Source of the DNA: Anas platyrhynchos
Taxonomy: Eukaryota; Chordata; Aves; Anseriformes; Anatidae
Assembly (NCBI RefSeq): GCF_047663525.1
Contig: NC_092605.1
Location: forward strand, 372,001 to 436,000
Length of the DNA stretch: 64,000 nucleotides
Reading direction: 5' to 3'
The notes under the pieces were generated by a model that searched no databases, was not told the origin of the DNA, and saw nothing but the letters and a program-made list of their open reading frames with translations. Below, piece after piece: positions 1-11,751 of the stretch; the stretch's first letter is position 1, and each line of letters starts with the position of its first letter. Made by a program: the position numbers and the translations under genes.

Positions 1-2579
1 CTTGTGTCTTGTTGCTGTCTGTATTAGCTAAAGCAGGTACTGCCACAAAAATATAATTCTGTGTGCTATGTTAGAGGCTGGGCTCTAATGTACCTCTTAC
101 AAGGTACGAAAGTGCATCTTCTGCATTTCCCATCAGCCTTGACTTTGACAAAGTGATGGTATGAACCCCTGGGCCACACTCCATTTCTTTCTTTGCTGTT
201 TACCATTTTTTTTTCCCACTCCATGCGGTTTGAGGAACTACGAACTGCTCTTGCTGTCCTTCCTGTGCTGCGAGCCTTGCTTGATGGATTAGGCAGGTAG
301 AGGAGTAGTGATTGCTCCGTATTCCCTTCCCTCTCCATGGCCAGGATCTGCTCCCACATACCCATATATGTGTTCTGATTCCACTGTGCTCCCTGATGCT
401 CTGCTCTTTGCACTGCTCCTGAAGCAGCAGGGAGCAAAGCTGCAGGACACCCTCCTACAGAGAAAACTTTGTGTATGTTCCCCTAGGCTTGAGCAGGGTT
501 TGGTACCTGGGTGCTGGGCTACCTGTTGATGTCAGGACTCTTCTCAGCACCTTTCTTTGCTTCAGGCTGTACCTCCTTCTCAGACTGTAGTGTTGATGCT
601 TATTAACACTGCTTAAGCTTGTGCAATCCATCAGTGTTGCAATGAGCTGATTGTCCCTTCCAGACAGCCCTTTTCCCAGTAGAATTTCCCAGCAGCTCCT
701 GGGCTGCTGAATTCCAGCATAGAAGTCCTCAGACTCACTTTATGTTGGCACAATTATGTCTTTTCTTTTACCATTGTTTCTTTGAAGGTGTCATGTTGCT
801 AATGGCTAAAATGGGGAAATGCCTAGAAATGCGTTGGGGGGTGCCTCACGCATTTGCATTCCTACTTCTTTAGGATACAAGACCAAAGGGAAACACTGAG
901 TCACCTGGCCTAGCTTGCGGCTCAGATGTTGTCCCATCTCACCTAACTCATCTTGCATGAGACCCAGGAGGAAAGTCAGTCCCTGCTTGACGCAAAAGTG
1001 GTCAAGGTGGGACATGAGTGCCTCATACCTATCTGGCAATAAGGACTTGCTTGGTGAAATACTCCTCTGCAAAAGCATAGTCAGCTGGATGTAAGACTTG
1101 CTGTTCCAGTGTGACGAATTTCCCAAGTCTAACTTAAATTCATGAGCAAAAAAAACAGAAGTATGGGGTCTAGAAGCAGTGGTTCCTTCTGCCGGCCAAA
1201 TTCTAGTATTTGCGAGGGAAGGAATCTGGCCAGCGTTGCAGCTGTAGAAAGCAGAGAGGGAGGCCTTACTCAGTCCTTCCTGGTGCTGGCACAGCCCTGA
1301 GCACCAGGCCAGGCGCGAGCTGGTGGTGTGGTGGGCTGGGGGCAGCTGGGGTCAACACAGCAGCTCTCTTCTCTGGACCCACAGGGAGAGGGATGTGTGG
1401 TTGTAGCCTCAAAGCACAAGGGACCAATGCTGATCAGACAGATGATGGATGACAGACAGTCACTTGGAAAGGCAGTTAACCTTCAGGCACGGTTCTGGCA
1501 TTCATCCCCGTAACAGCCCTAAAGAGTTAGCATCTGCTGCTTTATGTGGTTTCTTTATAGCTAACTTCCCTTCATGTTTTCCCTGCCTTTACTCATCTCC
1601 CTGAGCCTGAGTCCTGTCTCAAGCCATAAAACTGCACAAAATGTGTGTGCTGCCCTTGTCATTTTTACTGGGCTGCAGGGGGAGCAGCAAACTGGATGGG
1701 ACAGAATGGATTTGGGTGGATAAATGCGTTATGCCATGTTCTACCTTGAGATACACTGAGGGAGGACTTGGTACAAGTCCCTTGAGGTGGGCTGTCTCCG
1801 GAGGAATCCCGTGCATTTAGGGGATGCAGGAAATGCATTTACTGACCAGTGCAGAAGCTGTCAGAGGTGCTCGTGCTGATTGTTCCTAGTGTTAGGCTGG
1901 TAGCAGGGCGTGATGCTGTAGGCATGATAGCCACTCCTCCTCGCTCTTTACATAATAAACTGTTTCTCTGACAGGGGTCTGTGCCTGGTGCCGGCTGTTG
2001 GGAGTGGGTACGGCTCCTGCCTCCGAGAGCAGCCCCCGGGCCCTCGCTGTGCCGGGTGTGGGGAGCGCCCGGCCTGCCGCCCTCACTGCTGGGGGGCCCC
2101 GCGCCCCCGGGTTGTGTTCGGGAGGGAGGGAGGGAGGAAGGCGTCCGGCTGCAGTCCCCACACCGAGGGCTTCGGGCGCTAACCCGTGTCCGCCCGCCCT
2201 GACCCGGCGGCTCAGCGGGGCTCTGCCGCTGCCCGCGCCGTTCGCTTGGAGCCGGGCGGGGGCTGCGGGTGCCCAGCGCGGGGCTCTCCGGGACGGGCGG
2301 TGCCGGGCCGAGCCCCGCTGCCGAGCTGCGCCCCCCGCCCGCCCCCTCCCCGTCAGGGCCCGGGGGCTTTCCGGTCGAGGCTGCCGGTGGAGCCTCGCTG
2401 CCCCTCGGTGCTGCGGCTGAGGGGGTGTCCGGCGCGGACCCGCGGCGCTACCGCGATCCGCCCGCGGGCCCCCGGTGCGGGGCGTGCCCCCTCCCCCTCC
2501 CCCCCCCTTGAAGGCGCGGCCCCGGCCCGGCCCCGCCCCTGTCCCCGCCGCCTGTGCCGGCAGCGCGCGGCCCCCTTAA
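1..2579. other. Upstream intergenic DNA, no recognised gene
   Basis: I recognise no protein domain or RNA gene here. Base composition is near 50% GC until about 1980 and then rises sharply into the MAFG CpG island. By human synteny PYCR1 would lie on this side, but none of its coding sequence is visible. An AATAAA at 1954-1959 (+) could end an unseen upstream transcript, or may be chance. A minus-strand open frame at 806-1241 is listed separately. A GGGA-rich run lies at about 2126-2145. Confidence 0.6.
806..1241 (-). other. Unassigned minus-strand open frame behind a good splice acceptor
   Basis: Read on the minus strand, a pyrimidine-rich tract ending in CTACAG precedes position 1241. From there one frame stays open for about 145 codons to a stop at 806-808, and the same frame is also open upstream of the acceptor to about 1350. 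The peptide includes segments such as DRYEALMSHLDHF and GLTFLLGLMQDELGEMG. I match it to no family. It would be divergent to MAFG, where mammals have a divergent long non-coding RNA. It could be a chance open frame, an antisense exon, or the end of an unknown gene. Confidence 0.2.
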
Positions 2580-2599
2580 GGCGCGGGGCGGTTGCGCCG

Positions 2600-2749
2600 G
2601 GCGCTTCATGAATGGAGCCACGTGACCCAAACATCACGTGACGCGGCGGCGGACGGCGGCGGCGAGCGGCGTCCCGGTCCCGGTCCCGGTCCCTGCAGCG
2701 CGGCCTCTCCGCCCGGCCCGGCCCCGGCCCCCGCCGGCTCCGTCGCGAG
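2600..2749 (+). promoter_or_regulatory. MAFG: MAFG CpG-island promoter and probable non-coding exon 1
   Basis: The island runs from about 1990 to 3560. Two E-boxes, CACGTG at 2619-2624 and 2635-2640, sit 16 bp apart; each is followed by AC, a USF/MiT-TFE type context. A plausible 5' splice site, GAG|GTGGGC, follows position 2749. The next acceptor in the gene, at 7145, opens the first coding exon. The exact transcription start is not visible, and other donors in the island could serve alternative first exons. Confidence 0.5.
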
Positions 2750-2959
2750 GTGGGCGCGGGCGGCGCGGGCCGCGCGGCGGGCGGAGGCGGCGGCGGCCGC
2801 GGGAGGCGCGGCGCGGGCGCGGCCCCGGCACCGGGCGGGGCGGGGCGGCGGGGCCGGTCCCCGGGGGCGGGGCGGGGCGGGCGCCGCCGCCCGGGGCCGG
2901 GGGGGGCCGGGGGGCGCCGGCGCGGGCGGGGCCGGCGATCGCCGCGCGGGGTCCCCGCC

Positions 2960-2969
2960 GCTGACTCAT
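2960..2969 (-). promoter_or_regulatory. ARE / T-MARE-like site downstream of MAFG exon 1
   Basis: The minus strand reads ATGAGTCAGC, which fits the antioxidant response element core RTGASNNNGC exactly. The plus strand reads GCTGACTCA, the left half of a TRE-type Maf recognition element. The site lies about 210 bp downstream of the putative exon 1 donor. Mouse Mafg is known to be induced by NRF2 through an ARE, so the position is plausible; actual use is inferred. Confidence 0.5.
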
Positions 2970-5900
2970 GGCGGGGGCTCGGCGGCCGCCCGGCGCCGCC
3001 CGTGTCGCGGCGCGGCCCTGCCCTGCCCTGCCCTGCCCGGTGCCCCCCGGCGGCCGGGCAACAGGTGCACGGCCCCGCGCCGCCTCCCCCGCCCCTCCGC
3101 GTCCCGCGGGCGGGAGCGTTCCCGGGGACGGGGCCGTCGGGCGGCTCTTCCCGGCGGCTCCTCGGTTCCGCCGCTCCGGGACGAGGCACCCGCGGGCCGG
3201 CCCCGGGGCTCGTTCCCCCCCCCGGCCGAGGCCCTCCCGGGACGCCCAGGAGGGAGCTCGCGGCCGCGGGGCTGAGGCCCCTGCCCGGTGCCGGGCCGTG
3301 GGCTCGCCGCCCCGGGCAGTCCCCGTGGTCCCGGCAGGCGCCGGGAGCGGCCCGGGGCTGGCCCCGAGCGGAGCGAACGCCCAACGTCGGGAGCGGGAGG
3401 CGAGCCCGCCGCCGGGCTGCGGAGCAGGGCGGGAGCCCCGACCGGGGGGGGCTTCGCTCCACGCTGCTGTTCGCGGGGCGCGGGGTGGGTCCTGCAGCTC
3501 GCGGACGGGGCCGCCTCCAGGATGGGGCCGTTTGAACCGCGTGGGGGAAGGAAGGCGCTCCCGGGAGGCTGGACGGGCTCTTGGGGCGCTGGCTGTTGCC
3601 GTTATCTGTGAAAGCACCGCCAGAGCCGGCTCCGTGGGCAGATTCCTCGAGCGAAGAATTGCTGGGGAAGTGCTCTGGGTTGGACGCGAGTTCACCGGGG
3701 ACTCCCGAGGGAGAAGTGGGGACGCGCAGCAGCGGCGCTGCCCTGACGTCAGGTGTAATGGGGGAAACTGCCTGATCTGTTCCGAGTCCTGGGAGGACCG
3801 CGAACTGATTTGCACAAAAACCAAACAAACAGAACGTGAAATCCACACTGGGGGAGAGCGTCCTCGTGCTGTGTGCCCAACAGCTGGCAGCAAAACCGCC
3901 TCTGTGCGTGCTGCGCAGCGGAGGCTGCGGAGGAGCTCGGCCCCTCGCTTTGCCCCCACGTCCCTGCAGATGGGCCTCCCTCCCGGCCTCCCTCCCGGCG
4001 CCGTCCCGGCCAGCCTGCGCCTGACGTCACCGTGTTTACACTGGGCTCGTGGCACGGTTCTGCGATCAGGAATGTGGAGAATGGGGCCTGCGTTGAATCA
4101 TGCGCGGTGCTGTCAGCTCTCTTGTGGTGCTTTCAAGCTGAGGAAAGAATTGGCTGCACTTGTGCTGAGTTCAGGCCTTTAGAGCTCTCGGGAAATGTGT
4201 TGAGGCTGCATTTTCTTCACTGCAGTCATCACATTTGGCTCTTTTCAGTGCGATCTTTCTTTGGGAAGCTATCAAATGCTGAGAAATCAGCAGTCTGGAG
4301 AGTTGAACCAAGTTTGGTCTGTCTCAGCGCCAGCTCTCTGTGTGTCCTATGGGCCAGCTGCCAGATAGCCCCATCTCCAGTCCTTTAAACGTGACCAGAA
4401 GACAGCCACCAGCTAGTTCCCAGGCCGTTCTTCCCATTCTGTTTGGCAGGCTTGTGTGTGGCTGCATCTCCGTTTTGGTCCTTCTGGAAAGGGGGCTGTG
4501 GGATAAAGGGGAGGTGAAATCGCCAGGTGCTTTCAGGCATGGCCTTGTTACAGAGTGGAGGCTGCTCTGAGAACAAGGCCTGGCCGAGTTCTGTTCCTCT
4601 GGGTAAAAACACTCAATTCAAGAAAGTTAATTCCCTGTTGCAAGGGGGCTGGAACCAGTCTCTTCTTTTGTCTGATTTCTGATAGCTCTCTTGACCCCAT
4701 CTCAGCTTTTGGGGCTGTCGCAGTCTGCGGGGTAACCCCAGCTGTTGTCTCTCAGCTACAGACCCTTTTGGTTCGCATCTGCACTGACTTTCCTCACAGC
4801 AGCTCTCAGGTCTGAAAGTGGTTTGGCTGTGGGTTTGGGAGGTTGCAGTGAGGTTTGTTAAAATTACTCCTCTTGGCAGCCTTGAAAAAGTCACTTCATC
4901 ACCTTTAGCTATATGATGTAGATAGGAGTTCTAGTGCTTGAGAGACCTCTGAATTCTCCCAGTAAAGGGTTTTGCTGAGCAGATTTGGCTGTAAACTCGA
5001 GCATCCGATTTCCTCCCACAGGTTAGTCCATTCTTTAGCATTCCCATTTGTGGGTTTATATAGATTTAACGGAAATCGTAATGCAAAGGATGGAGTAAGT
5101 CATTGACTTTGTAGGGTCTAGACTGTGCGAGCACCTCTCCTGATTCTGCAGCCTGCTCCAAGAAGCTCTCTTCCCTGTGCCCTGCCTGGTGCAGCACGGT
5201 TGTTGCTTTGTTTGTTTTTTCAGCTCTGCTATAATGAAGGAAGTCTGAGCATTTGCCAGACAGCTGAGAATTGTTTAGCACTGCAAGGCAAACAAATTTC
5301 TGCAGCACCATTGACTGTAGCTGCCCTTGGTCCCCTGTGCTCACCAGAGAGCAGTGCAGAGAGGTGCTGAAGTGGTTATATTTTTAGCCTCTCCAGTGAT
5401 TCCCTTCCTTCTGCTCCTTTCCCCGGTGGGCATTTTGTTTGCCGGGGGGAACAGAGGGGAAAAAAATAGAATGGTATGGGAAAGTGAAGAACTGATCTTC
5501 ACAAGGCAATATCTTGTGTGTGATCCATCCTCTGTTTGCCTGCTTTGGTGCAGCTGCCTGCTTTGGCTGGCAAAGTGACCCTTTTACACTAGCACTGTCA
5601 GGTTGTAGCGGACATCTCATTGCAAGGAACATTGTCCTCTGGGTATAAATAGCCTGCCTCCTGGCAGGCTCGAGTCTTCGGGAACATCTGAATTTTACTT
5701 CTCTGCTAGGTGTCCTAGAGAATGCTGAACCCGCTCACCTCTAACAGGCAGTAGATGCACTGTGGGGAGCCTGAGCCACAGCTGCTAGAAGAGCACAAGT
5801 TCATATTTGCTGACTTGTACGCCGTGGCTTGTTCTTGGCAACAACTCTAGCCTTTAAATCGAGCAACCAAAATAGTAGCAAACTAAATTGCCGTTGACTG

Positions 5901-6766
5901 GGACTGAAGGTACAAAGGTGCTTATGGATTGCACTTGTACAAGAATGCTTGCCTTGCTTAAGGACGCCCTCAGCTCCAGATTGTTTGAGACACGATTGTC
6001 GAGTGATATCTGGGGGTTCAATCCATTGGGTGGTGCAGTAGCATTCTGAACTAAAGCCTGAGAGGAGGAGGTATGTGGGGACAGAAACAGGAGCTCCAAT
6101 ATGATTCAGTATAAAAACAAGCTTGTGAGTTGCTCGTTCCCCTTCTGAAATCCCACCTTCCCTGGCAGTGAAGGAGTCTGCTCTCCTCTGGGTTTGGTCT
6201 CCCTTAATCGTTGTTCTATTGTGAGTGTAACATGGCTCTGAAGATAAGGGAGGGAGACGGTGGTGCTGTCCTGACCTTGCCACAGACTGATAGGGACTTC
6301 CTTACAGAAAAGACCTGCAGCTGGGGGTCAGCTTTGGGTGACTGGGAGAGGTGGGGGCTGCTGGGGTGTCAGCACAACCTTGTGATGGCGTCCCAGCGTG
6401 CCCACATGCTTGCTTGTGCGGCAGTGTCGGGTTGCAGGTCTTTGACTTTAATCTACGTGTGGTGGCTTTGCTGGGAAGCAGAGAAAGGTTGGAGAGGAGC
6501 GACCGCAGTAATGGTGTTCTGTGCCCAGGGAGGTGCGTTGTGGAGGCGAAGGCTTCCCCTCTGCTTGCTACCAGGGCCACCTGCTCATGAACCGCGCTGG
6601 TTTGTGTCCTTGGGATCGCCAGGAGTCTGGTAGGACTCTTGTCCTGAGGAGTTCCTGGTTGTGCTCGGGCAGCAGCTGGGCAGGGCGTGCTGCAGCGGCC
6701 AGGCGCCTCGCCGTGCCTGGGGGCTGCGAGGATGAGGCTGGGAGCAAGAGGCGCAGGCTGCCAGCG

Positions 6767-6839
6767 TGCTGAGTCAGCGTGACTGGCCCGGAGCAGGCGT
6801 GCTCTGGACGCAGCCTGCTGCCTGCCAGGCTATTTTTAA
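6767..6839 (+). promoter_or_regulatory. Near-perfect MARE followed by a MEF2 site
   Basis: TGCTGAGTCAGCG at 6767-6779 matches the 13 bp palindromic T-MARE (TGCTGAGTCAGCA) at 12 of 13 positions. CTATTTTTAA at 6830-6839 fits the MEF2 consensus YTAWWWWTAR. They lie 300-370 bp upstream of the first MAFG coding exon, as an enhancer or an alternative promoter might. Small Maf dimers bind MAREs, so autoregulation is the obvious hypothesis; binding is not shown. Confidence 0.5.
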
Positions 6840-7171
6840 AGATGTGGCTTCCGTGTATTCTGGCTCCTCCTAGTTTGTTTTAATTTTCCCCCACCCCAAA
6901 CAAAAAACAGCATTGCTGCAAGTCTCCATGGGCATAGGGGTGTGGAAGGGCAGCAGTTTCTGCTCGGGGACAGAACCTGTCGCTTGTGAGTCCGGTGCAG
7001 CTGGGGGCTTGTTGAGCGTTGCCTGGGGAGGCGAGTGGGATGTGCACCAGCACGGGGCGTTGCTGCTGGACTCCGCTCCAGAAGCAGAGCGGTGCAGGCT
7101 CTGCTTCATCTTGTGGGGCTAACCTGACCTCCCCTTCCCTTCCAGAACCCGACTGACAAGGCTGTCGTGTT

Positions 7172-7742
<571 letters not shown>

Positions 7743-8423
7743 TGAAGCGAGTGTTGCCTGAGCTTGTCTGTGCAGGGCAATTAGGCACAAAATCAGCCTG
7801 GAATCCCCAAAGCACAAACCCTCCCCACACGGGTCCGGTTTCCTTCTTCTTGGCCCAGGACTGGCCTGCTGATCGCTCTGGTTTTATTTTGTATGAGCAG
7901 TGGTGATGCATCCCTTGTCCTGTGCAGACAGAGCCTCCCACCCAGCAGTCTGTAGCCCTCAGCTGCCCCTGGGACAGACTGTGAGATCTTGGTGTTCTGG
8001 CCAAAGGAAGTCTGCGCAGCGTGGCCGACGGCGCGGCAAGTGGGCTTTTGGTGGCTTGGGGGAGGCCTGGAGGGAGGCTTTCTTCCTGGGGGTTGGGAAC
8101 CCTGGTTTTCAGTCACTTCCAAAGGCTTTATTTCATTACTCTTCCAGGTGGTGTATCGCGGTGCCTGACTGCCAGGTGCCTGAGCCTGCTGCTTTTGTCT
8201 CATCTGGTACCAGTAGTCGCAGTTGGGGTGTTCTGTGTAATAGATTTGGTATTTGTTTCTAGGTGTGCCTCTGTGCCCGAGCGGTGGGTTTCCTTCAAAC
8301 TTCTGTTGCGTTAGCAATGTGGACTAGTGGTGGTGGAAGGGAAGATGCTGCCGTGCCCTGCTGCCTCTGCTCCAGCAAAGGGGAGGGAGCCAGGACAGGG
8401 CCCACAGAGGGGGCCCAGCACCT

Positions 8424-8453
8424 GGGGGAGAGGGAGGGAGGGAGGGAGGGAAG
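8424..8453 (+). repeat. GGGA microsatellite
   Basis: A run of GGGA units in the MAFG 3' UTR, with enough G triplets to form a G-quadruplex in RNA. A length polymorphism is likely. Confidence 0.8.
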
Positions 8454-8701
8454 GTACCATATTGACTGCAGGCCGGTTTTGTGCCTAATGCGTTGCACTG
8501 AACAAGACCAAAATCACTAGTTGTCCCCGTGTTTTGAGGGTATCAAGTGTCTCTAGTGTGATGGTTTACACAACCAGTTTATGTGGTTAAATAGCCCTTT
8601 ATTTAAAGAGAGAAACATCATTTTAAGAGTTATTAAATTATCTAAGTTTAAAATGAAAATCAGACAGAAGAGAAGAGCGTATTTATAGTCAGCTTTTTTT
8701 A

Positions 8702-8751
8702 TCCGAGAGGGTGAGAATATTTGGCCATATAAATGGGGAAATATTCTCGGA
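8702..8751 (+). other. Inverted repeat / RNA hairpin in MAFG 3' UTR
   Basis: GAGAATATTT at 8713-8722 is perfectly complementary to AAATATTCTC at 8739-8748, with a 16 nt loop containing CCATATAAATGG, a CArG-like sequence. The outer bases TCCGAG at 8702-8707 can alternatively pair with CTCGGA at 8746-8751, so two overlapping stems compete. It sits in the AT-rich part of the 3' UTR. Confidence 0.6.
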
Positions 8752-11202
8752 GACTTTGCTAGTTAAAAGTTAATAAATAAATAATTTTAAATTTTCTCAT
8801 GAACCTCCCGCAAACTGATTGTGGCTCTGAGGTTAGTTTTTATAAAGAGTTATCAGACTTTATTTATAAAACTTAGAAAAAGACAAAAAAAGAGGCAAGT
8901 CCTGTTTGATATCTTTTTGCAATTGTACCAAAAGTGACTTATTCTCGATCTTGCTGGCTTCCGTTGTGTCCCCTTGTGTTGCGCTCTCTGTGCTCTCTGA
9001 GCTCGTGCGTGGCGCTGTGGTGTGGTGGTGCCAGTGGCTGCCTTTGCCATGTGGTGTCGTTTTCATGCTTCCATTGTTTTCCCTGAGCTTAAGTGAGAGA
9101 TTGACTTGGAGTCTCTCCGAATTCTCCAGGAGGATTCTGGCACACAGGCAAAGTTGCTGCTTTTCTTAAAGGCAAAAAGGAGCAGCTGGTGCAATGAAGT
9201 GGTGATGCCTGCCCAGAGAACGCTGTTCTGCAGAGGTGCTTTGCAGGACGAGGTCTGCTTCTCTCTCTGGGTGTTGTAGCAGTTGCTTCTGCACAGACAG
9301 CTCAGGCCTCTCGCTACCCAGCCAACGCTGGGTACCCGAGTTACCTGAACGGTGGAAATGTTGCCAGAGGAGCTGCTTTCTCCTTCCTCCAGCAACGCTG
9401 GTGGAGAAGTAACACATGGGAGAACTAAGGAGAGGAGGAGACTGATGGGATTGAACTCTGGAACTGGATTTGGGTCCTGTGGTCAGAGCTTGTGTTGCTC
9501 TTGTGGCTCCTCTGAGAAGAGGCAAGTCTGCCAGCCATTTGGGGCAGCGTAGGACCTGCACCAGTCCTGGAGCTGCAGCCTCTTGTGCTGAGTGTCTGCA
9601 TATTACTGAAAAGTAAGCTGTGATGTGGTTGCTTTCTTTCCTGGTTCAGCTTCTGGCTGTGGGTGTTGGTAAGGTGCTTAGACTTACAGTTGCGTGACAC
9701 AGCTGAGAAACTATTTGTGGTCAGGCTCCGTTTCCACAAACACTTTAACAACCCCTTCCTCCCTCGCCTCCCTGAAAGACTTGAGCTGATTACTGAGTTG
9801 TTTTAGAGAAGCAGGACATGGAGCTGAAGTCCATGTGATGATCTCTTGGTTGCTGAAAGTCTCTTGAGCACAGGGGACAGGCAAGAATGGGACAAGCGAA
9901 GCTGTAGTCTTGTGGGGAAGTGCAGTTCGCTACACCAGGAGTTTTTTGGTGATGTGTTTCTCACATAGCTGAACTGGTACTGCTCTTCTCTGGGCTGAGA
10001 AGCAGGTAAAGCTGATGAAAACTACAGTGGCAGGAGAGGAGCCAGTGGTTGGTGGGGATTTCCTGCTGGAAAGGGAACATCAGCTTTGCACTGGTTGTGA
10101 ATTTAGAGAGAAGTTGTTTGGGGTGTTTTTCCCAGTGAACTTTGTGGGTGAGAACATTGCCTTCAGGCTTCACCCTCCCGGCCCTTGGGCTTTCTCTTCT
10201 CTGAGTTGAGGTGCCTGGGACGCTGCTTCCCTGCTGTTTGCTGGGTGGGCTGCTTGCTGTGCAGCACTTAGCACGGACCTCTGGGCTCCAGCCTTTGTCT
10301 TCCACCTGGTGGATGGTGACAGGAGGGAGGGGATGCTCCACAACAGAAGAGTCCTCCAGTTTGGCTCAGGGTGTAAATCTCAACCATGTCCCTACCGGAG
10401 CCAGTCTGAGATCTAACCTGGCAAGAGAGCTGTTCTAAACCCAGCTGGAGGCCTGATCCCTGTGGGGTGAGCAGACGAGGTTTTGTGTATGGGACTGGGT
10501 AAGAGCTGAGCTCCAGGTGCTGCAGACTGTTGTGAGGAGGGTCCCATCAACAGAGTGGGCGATGGCAGACAGTCCCACAGCCCTGGTGAATTTGCTCTCA
10601 TTGTACTCTGCACCAAGGAACACCCTGGTCCTTCCCTGCCTGCTGGATGGCAGCTGTTGTTGCCAGTAAGAGCTTGCGCTGCTCTGGAGTGAGGCTGTGA
10701 GTCAGGAGGACAAAGAGAGCAGGCATCAGCACTGACTTGACCGGCCATTAATGCTGTCACTTCTCCTCCCCTGTGCTGTATTTGCTAGCTTGTGGTCCCA
10801 GTTTGCTTTGAGTGGCTCAATGCATTTGGTGAGGACACTGCTTGACGGGGAGCAGGCGCGAAGCTACTGCTGGAGTGTGCCTGCGTGGTAAACCAGCTCT
10901 GTTGGTGTGGGGATCCTTTCCATGCAGGTTCGGGCTCTGGCTGCAGGCGAGATGGTTCCCTGCTCGTGAAGTGCTCTGTCCGGCTCCATCCTGGGGACGT
11001 TGGAGGGGATGTGGTCCCCTCGTGAGTGCTGCTTCCCCATGCTAGCGTGGTGTTTTTGGTTTTGTCAGTGAAGTATTGGAATCCAAGTAATGTATTTCTG
11101 CAGCGTCCAAGGAATCTCGCGTCATGCTCAAGGGGACCGCGTCCCCCACCTGGCATCCTGTGCCTGTGTGAGACAGCCCCTGCCCCAAGCCCATCACTCC
11201 GA

Positions 11203-11246
11203 TCTCTCTCTTTTCTCTCTCTCTCTCTCCCCTCTCTATTTCTCTC
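11203..11246 (+). repeat. CT-rich microsatellite
   Basis: Interrupted CT repeats within the MAFG 3' UTR. No function is visible. Confidence 0.8.
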
Positions 11247-11368
11247 GTATATAGCGTTCTGGAGTGTGACAGTTCTTGTTCCTAAGGTGCTCGTCCGTTC
11301 GGTTTCCTGCTGTGGAGGGTGTTGTGTTTCCTTTCTCCTTCCCCCGGTGCCCTTTTGATGCAGTGGTT

Positions 11369-11382
11369 GGGGGGGGGGGGGG
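11369..11382 (+). repeat. 14-base G homopolymer
   Basis: A single-base G run in the distal MAFG 3' UTR, where the sequence turns GC-rich. Its exact length may be uncertain in the assembly. Confidence 0.8.
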
Positions 11383-11653
11383 CTCCGGCCCCGCCTGCCC
11401 GCGGAGCAGCCCCGTGAGGTGTCCCCGGCGCGGGGTTTGTGTATCTTGTGGTGAATTGTGTAAAGTTCCTCTCGCGTTCCGCAGCGCCGCCGGGCACTGA
11501 GCGGGGCCCGGCCCTGCCCGGCTCCCCGGCCCCGGCCCCAAGGCGAGGGCGAGGCCGGGGCCGCCGCGCCCGGGGGCTCGGGGGGGGGCCCGGTCCCGGC
11601 GGCGGGGCGGGAGGCGGCCGGGCCGGGGGCCGCGCTGGGCGGGCGGGCGGCGG

Positions 11654-11711
11654 TATTTATTGCTAAGTTATTGCCCCGCGCGGCGGCGGGCGTTATTTAT
11701 TGCTGTACATA
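11654..11711 (+). promoter_or_regulatory. MAFG: Paired AU-rich elements and a Pumilio site near the MAFG 3' end
   Basis: The 11-mer TATTTATTGCT occurs twice, at 11654-11664 and 11694-11704. TGTACATA, matching the Pumilio element UGUANAUA, follows at 11704-11711. All sit within 100 nt of the poly(A) signal, in otherwise very GC-rich sequence. Such elements usually control mRNA stability or translation; use here is inferred. Confidence 0.5.
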
Positions 11712-11751
11712 GTGTTGGTGCCGGCGCGGCCGCCGTTGTTTTGTACATGAC

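Larger units (their letters stand above)
2750..7145 (+). other. MAFG: MAFG intron 1
   Basis: This is the 4.4 kb intron between the non-coding exon and the first coding exon. The first 800 bp are CpG island, with four CCCTG copies near 3017-3036; the rest is unremarkable. TATAAAT at 5644-5650 is followed at once by an 8 bp inverted repeat (AGCCTGCC/GGCAGGCT), and a Maf/MEF2 motif pair lies at 6767-6839. These could mark internal promoters. Open frames on either strand here resemble no protein I know. Confidence 0.5.

Noticed and set aside
1954-1959. AATAAA upstream of MAFG as the end of PYCR1
   Set aside because: No PYCR1 coding sequence is visible upstream, so it cannot be assigned to a gene.
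2353-4055. Very long open frames on both strands over the MAFG CpG island
   Set aside because: They are Pro/Arg/Gly/Ala-rich on every frame, follow GC content, and match no protein. The same holds for the islands at 31-33, 36.7-38.5 and 46.5-48.6 kb.
5801-6283. 160-codon minus-strand open frame in MAFG intron 1
   Set aside because: No recognisable domain, no convincing splice context, and it lies inside an intron of a well-supported gene on the other strand.
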